Below the pieces are notes generated by a model that was not told the origin of the DNA, ran no database searches, and worked only from the letters and a program-made list of their open reading frames with translations. From Rusavskia elegans (taxonomy: Eukaryota; Ascomycota; Lecanoromycetes; Teloschistales; Teloschistaceae), in NCBI GenBank assembly GCA_011316305.1, contig SAUG01000009.1, forward strand, positions 1 to 64,000: a stretch of 64,000 nt of DNA, written 5' to 3'. Positions 60,139-64,000 of the stretch are shown here, one piece after another. The stretch's first letter is position 1, and every line of letters starts with the position of its first letter. The position numbers and the translations under genes were made by a program.

Positions 60139-60314
60139 TATTGAAATTATATATATAGAATATTAAGCTTAATTTATTAAAGTAGGCTTTCGCCTAAACT
60201 AAGTATATAAAAAGGAGGTAGCAGGGCTTTAGCGCCGAGAGCTACTAGGCCTGATCGATACTAGCGCCCTTGGCGCCTTGGTACAGCTATTATACGTAAT
60301 ACGTACTTCCAATA
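60139..60314 (-). repeat. 5' LTR of copia D
   Basis: 176 bp; ends CTTCCAATA and is followed by TATTA. Confidence 0.92.
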
Positions 60315-60328
60315 TATTAGGAGTAATC

Positions 60329-60420
60329 CTACCTAGTAATAGTTATCCTAATTAGGTCTAGCTTCTTTAGAGGTTCAGCGTTCGAATCTCGTCGAGAGAC
60401 TTTTGGAAAAAAAAATTCAA
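60329..60420 (+). ncRNA. Second tRNA-like (SINE head) sequence
   Basis: A-box-like TAGTAATAGTTAT near 60340 and B-box-like GCGTTCGAATCTCG near 60377 are about 35 bp apart, as in tRNAs; an A-rich stretch follows. A related copy in inverse orientation lies at 60868-60960. It differs from the main SINE family. It is probably a tRNA-derived repeat, not a working tRNA. Confidence 0.4.
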
Positions 60421-60572
60421 ACTGATTTCTAGAGGTAAGTAAAATCGATACCTCGTTTCCGATTAAAGATTCTAGACGGCGCTAACTAGATCTAGAAGTT
60501 TCTAAGATTCGAAGTCGATAACTCGATTTATTTTTCTATTTTTAATACCTTAAGATATCTAAGATATCGAGT

Positions 60573-61557
60573 TACCTTAGGTGACGCCTCTAGTATCTGA
60601 ACAGCTTGTTAACATCCTGTTAAAGTCAAGTTGAAAAGAACATCACGTGATCAAAAATGTCGAGCATAGGCAACACGAACATACCGTAATTAATTATATC
60701 TGTTCAAAATAACGTACTGTTTTACGAAAACAGACTATTCGTATTATATTTTAAAATACCGTAAAATACCAAAATTGGTCTATCGGCTTATAGGTCGACC
60801 TTTCGAAATCCAAATCCGATAGATCGATTTATTTTATCTAGGCTATTTAAATCGCCAAATTAGTTTAAAAAATTGAAAACCGAAGGATTCGAACACTGAA
60901 CCTCTCGAACTATCCTAATCGGGACTAGTTTCTAGGATTAGAAAAACTTTTATCTAAATATCTAGACCATCCGACTATATTATATAAGATTAAATTTATA
61001 GTTAAATATATTCTAGTGTCTATCTAAATTTATAAACAGCATTTTAACATTATATTAATATCTTATTAATATCTTATTAGCATCTTACACAGTATAACAA
61101 TAAATTAATAATATTTTAATTAGAAGTTAATATTAATTTCATATTTTTAAACCACGTCTAGTTTTTAAAAATATAATATTAGTAGTAAGTTATATAAAAT
61201 ATACCGTTTCTATATATTAGCTGTTTTATATTACTCGATATTTAATTATAACAGGCAGTTAATCTCTAGTAATCCAAAATTCAAATATTAATATCCGATA
61301 AACATCTTATATCTTTCAATATGTAATTAATATAATGTTCACCTAAAGTAGTCAAAACTTTCTATTAATTTATTATTAAATTGTTATAATTTAACTTATG
61401 ACTTTTTATAGTTAGATATAATCTAAATCCCTACTAACTCCGAGTTACATCCGAATTCTAAAAATCTTGTTGTTGAATCAGACTTGTTGTTGGCTTGTTG
61501 TTAACTTGTTGCTAGAATTTATACAGGTGACCCTAAGGTAGAAACGTTAGATAGAAT
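60573..61557. other. Less RIP-mutated block of the CTACCTTA-ended element
   Basis: TTACCTTAGGTGACGCC at 60573 and GGTGACCCTAAGGTAG at 61557 may be the ends of a unit of about 985 bp. The block keeps runs with CpA and TpG (for example 60600-60700 and 61480-61545) and GTTGTTGGCTTGTTGTTAAC-type repeats. No frame was recognised. Confidence 0.5.
60868..60960 (-). ncRNA. Inverted partner of the second tRNA-like sequence
   Basis: On the reverse strand it has CCCGATTAGGATAGTTCGAG, GAGGTTCAGTGTTCGAATCC and a TTTTCAATTTTTTAAACT tail, resembling 60329-60420. With that copy it forms an inverted pair about 450 bp apart, in the less mutated insertion. Confidence 0.4.
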
Positions 61558-61884
61558 ATTCTATATAATAATTCGCGGCAGGGTATTCCTTTTTCATATA
61601 CCAGCTTTCAATATTAGTAGAGTAACGTATCTATATAGTATACGGTAAAATATCTATACGTAGTAATAGTTTAAACGGGGGGTTACAAAATAAAATAAAA
61701 GAATCGATTTAGCTATTAATAATTTCGGTAGTTACCGGAATATTTGTACGATTATAGATATCGATATATCGAATTCGGAAGATTCGATAAATACCTAAAA
61801 AGGCTTTAAATATAAAGATATAATACTCGCGATCAATAATAACTATTATAAACTAATTCGGCTAGAACTTTCGGGTTTATAATC

Positions 61885-62060
61885 TATTAAGATTATATAT
61901 ATAGAATATTAAACTTAATTTACTAAAGTAGGCTTTCGCCTGAACTAAATATATAAAAAGAAGATAACAGAGCCTTGGCGTCTAGAACCACTAGGCCTGA
62001 TCGGCACTAGCGCCCTTGGCGCCTTGGTACAGCTGTTGTACGTAATACGTACTTCCAATA
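61885..62060 (-). repeat. 5' LTR of copia C
   Basis: 176 bp, TATTAAGATT to CTTCCAATA. The outer half is near the unmutated form, the inner half is mutated, as in the other 5' LTRs. The adjacent primer site is 61867-61884. Confidence 0.9.
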
Positions 62061-62530
62061 GAATATATTAATCGGACTAATAATAAATTAATGTAATATA
62101 ATAAACTATATAATAGCGCTAGAAAGTTTTCTAATATATAAAAATTCTATAAAACCGATTCGTAGAAATCTAGTAAAGACTAGAAATAGTAGAATTAGAT
62201 AGAAGAAAAGGAAATCCGCTAGTATAGCGGTAAAGATAATATTCTAAAGTAATAAATTCTAAATAGTCTAACCAATAATAAATTAATAGAAATATAAATA
62301 AAAAGCTAGTATTATAGTTTTCCGAAATATCTATTACTACTAGAAAGGTTTTGAAAATCTAATTTTAAAAGTACTATTTACTAGACTATTTCGCGAAATC
62401 TTTAAAAATATCGCTATAAAAGTTAATTCGGCCGAGGTTATTAGAATATAGAATGGGGTATTAACGATTTTATAAAACTCTATAGAAATATATATTATAA
62501 TTTATCTAGTAAATAAATATATTACTTTAT
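62061..62530. other. Unrecognised AT-rich DNA right of copia C
   Basis: I see no gene or known repeat here. Confidence 0.5.
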
Positions 62531-62535
62531 TATAT

Positions 62536-62714
62536 TTAGTTAATTTGTTTTGGTTTTGGTGCCCGGACGCCTTTATAGCTTATATTTAATTTATTAGTTA
62601 TCGCTATATACTACTCTAGCAATTAAACTAATTACCCGTTATATCTCCGTTTACAGATATACTAATAAGTCTAACTAACCCTTGGAGATACCAGACCCCC
62701 AGGTAGCCCCATAA
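62536..62714 (+). mobile_element. Short retroposon-like remnant
   Basis: It starts TTAGTTAATTTGTTTTGG and GGTGCCCGG like type 1 elements, and ends near CAGACCCCCAGGTAGCCCC, resembling their 3' end. The reading frame is absent, so it may be an internally deleted copy. No duplication was found. Confidence 0.45.
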
Positions 62715-64000
62715 CAATTTTCTAAAGTTATTATTATTAATATTAAAAATATTTTCTCTATCGATACTATTTTAATTATTCTATAATTAGTTTTTCCGAT
62801 TCCGGTTTTCGAATTTTCGAGAATTTCCTTTACTATACGGAGGCGGATAGAGTTTATTAATAGAAGAATTCTATTATTAATCCGGTATTATTTTATTTAA
62901 ATTTTTCTATTAGATAATTTAAACTATCTATTTATTATAGCCGAAGTCTTTATTTATTATAGCCGAAATCTTTTAATTTTATATTTTAAATATATTTAGT
63001 ACGCTATAATTTTTAGATAAATTTAAAAAAAAAGGAATCGAATACTATTTTTTCGATAAAAGAAATAGCTAAACTTTTAATAGTATAAAGAAATTATAGA
63101 ATTCTAGAATATTCTAATTATTATTCTAGATTATATAAAGACACTTTATTATAGTATTTAATAAATAAAATTTAGAATCGGTAGTAAAATTTAAAAGAAA
63201 ATCTATAAATTTATTTTATAATATACTATTAAAGGTATTTTTATTAATAAAAATTCCTTTTTATAAGCTAATAATTTAATTTCTAGCCTTTAATAAAATT
63301 CTAGACCTATCGAATCTAATCTATATAAATAAATAAAATATCGAATTTATAAAAACAGTTTCTATAGAATTTAATCTATTTATAGTATTTTTTAAAAGTT
63401 ATTTTATCGCCGTACTTTTTAGGCTCTTTAATTTTAAGTTTCAACGAAGTTTAAAGCGCTCGCAAAGCCCTAATAGCTAGTTTAAAAGAAAAGAAAAATT
63501 TTATAAAATATAGTTCGGATCTATTATATAGAGAACCTCTATTTTATAATATATTTTCAAAAGGGTTTTCTTTTTTACTATTATTTAAATTTTTAAAATT
63601 CCAAGCTTTTTATTATTATCGGAATTATTACTATTATTTCTGTTATTGTTTAGATTATTACTATTATTAGATAGCTAACTAGAATTAGATTTTCTAGAAA
63701 TAAAAGTTTTTAAAGAAATATTTCTATTAGATTATAACTAGCTATTAGACGACTATAATTAATAGATTTAATTATCGGAAATAATATAGTTTTCAAATAT
63801 ACTAGTAATAAAATTACTATAGAATTCTAATTAGATTTTCTAAATAATAGAAAACAATCTAGAGTTTTTTTATTAGATATTTTAATATAGAGGGGTTATA
63901 TTCGTTAAATTAATCTATAATATCTATAATCCGCAGTTTAATAGTTTTAGTACTAGTTTAAAATCGTTCTATCTAGAGTACTTTACTACGGCTATAACTA
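62715..64000. other. Unrecognised AT-rich DNA to the window end
   Basis: Heavily mutated with no open frames; I see nothing assignable. It may be part of a repeat that continues past the window. Confidence 0.45.

Larger units (their letters stand above)
51543..60314 (-). mobile_element. Copia LTR retrotransposon D, full length, nested
   Basis: 8772 bp with 176-bp LTRs (60139-60314 5', 51543-51718 3') and a perfect duplication TATTA (51538-51542 and 60315-60319). Removing the retroposon at 54807-55882 leaves about 7.69 kb. It is colinear with B along its whole length. It lies inside the CTACCTTA-ended element, which lies inside copia C, so it is younger than both. All frames are RIP-broken. 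Confidence 0.93.
51153..61557. mobile_element. CTACCTTA-ended element interrupted by copia D
   Basis: Left end CTACCTTAAGGTCACCT (51153-51169) and right end GGTGACCCTAAGGTAG (61542-61557) are inverted copies; both continue into TTCTAGCAACAA. Without copia D it is about 1.6 kb. It is rich in AACAACAAGTTAACAA-like runs and keeps many CpA/TpG, so RIP hit it less. A third copy of the end lies at 60573 in direct orientation, so two related elements may be fused. It splits gag of copia C. No duplication or coding frame was found. Confidence 0.6.
43550..61830 (-). pseudogene. Decayed gag-pol of copia C, in pieces
   Basis: Pieces lie at 43550-44272, 44736-46270, 47393-49130, 49547-50034, 50553-51150 and 61558-61830. 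RNase H end near 43615-43670; YVDD site 44988-45016; RT block D-x-K-x-A-F near 45219-45257; CCHC region 48788-48847 with Cys and His changed to Tyr. The gaps are all accounted for by insertions listed here. It is more mutated than B and D, consistent with greater age. Confidence 0.82.
41616..62060 (-). mobile_element. Copia LTR retrotransposon C, stretched to 20 kb by insertions
   Basis: The 5' LTR is at 61885-62060 and the 3' LTR at 41616-41791 on the reverse strand. Subtracting two SINEs, two MITEs, the palindrome element and the 51153-61557 insertion leaves about 7.15 kb, close to B given a deletion of about 270 bp at 41882. Internal segments follow the B order throughout: 3' frame, RNase H, RT, knuckle, gag, primer site. 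The 5-bp flanks TTATA and GAATA do not match, so the pairing of LTRs rests on colinearity. Confidence 0.8.

Overview
This window is almost pure heterochromatic repeat DNA. It looks like an AT-rich isochore of a filamentous ascomycete (Pezizomycotina). The strongest clue is the base pattern: TpA is very frequent, CpA and TpG are rare across most of the window, and every recognisable protein frame is broken by TAA and TAG where Gln or Trp would be expected. That is the signature of repeat-induced point mutation (RIP). I found no intact protein gene, rRNA or functional tRNA. The only open frames above 60 codons fall by chance inside repeats. The species cannot be read from the sequence.

The backbone is one Ty1/copia family with 176-bp LTRs and a body of about 7.6 kb. 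Five copies were traced. E (+, ends at 13401, 5' part outside the window) is split by A (+, 1884-10331, duplication ATCTT). B (-, 16454-24050, duplication TATCT/CATCT) is nearly complete. C (-, 41616-62060) is a 7-kb element stretched to 20 kb by insertions. D (-, 51543-60314, duplication TATTA) sits inside an insertion in C. A solo LTR (38202-38377, duplication ATATC) is the least mutated LTR, and an LTR end lies at 1-80. Each copy shows relics of a CCHC zinc knuckle, integrase, reverse transcriptase and RNase H. Between RNase H and the 3' LTR there is about 1.5 kb more, which seems to hold another long reading frame behind a conserved TATATAAAG-like block.

Smaller families are layered on and in these elements: (1) a tRNA-headed SINE of about 420 bp (eight copies; several with 14-17-bp target duplications); (2) a MITE of 364-502 bp with TAGACTGG termini and 8-bp duplications, hAT-like; (3) a retroposon-like family of about 1 kb with 14-17-bp duplications that carries its own decayed reading frame, in two subtypes; (4) an element with tandem units of about 214 bp and a long perfect-arm palindrome; (5) an element with CTACCTTA termini that hosts D inside C; (6) a less mutated insertion of about 470 bp inside A.

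Layout: 1-13.4 kb, E with insertions including A; 13.4-16.4 kb, retroposon remnant, SINE remnant and unrecognised DNA; 16.4-24.1 kb, B; 24.1-32.1 kb, MITEs, retroposons, SINEs and a palindrome; 32.1-41.6 kb, mostly unrecognised mutated DNA with the solo LTR and one good retroposon; 41.6-62.1 kb, the C nest; 62.1-64 kb, unrecognised. The nesting gives a relative chronology, and comparing the copies with one another dates each insertion against its empty site.
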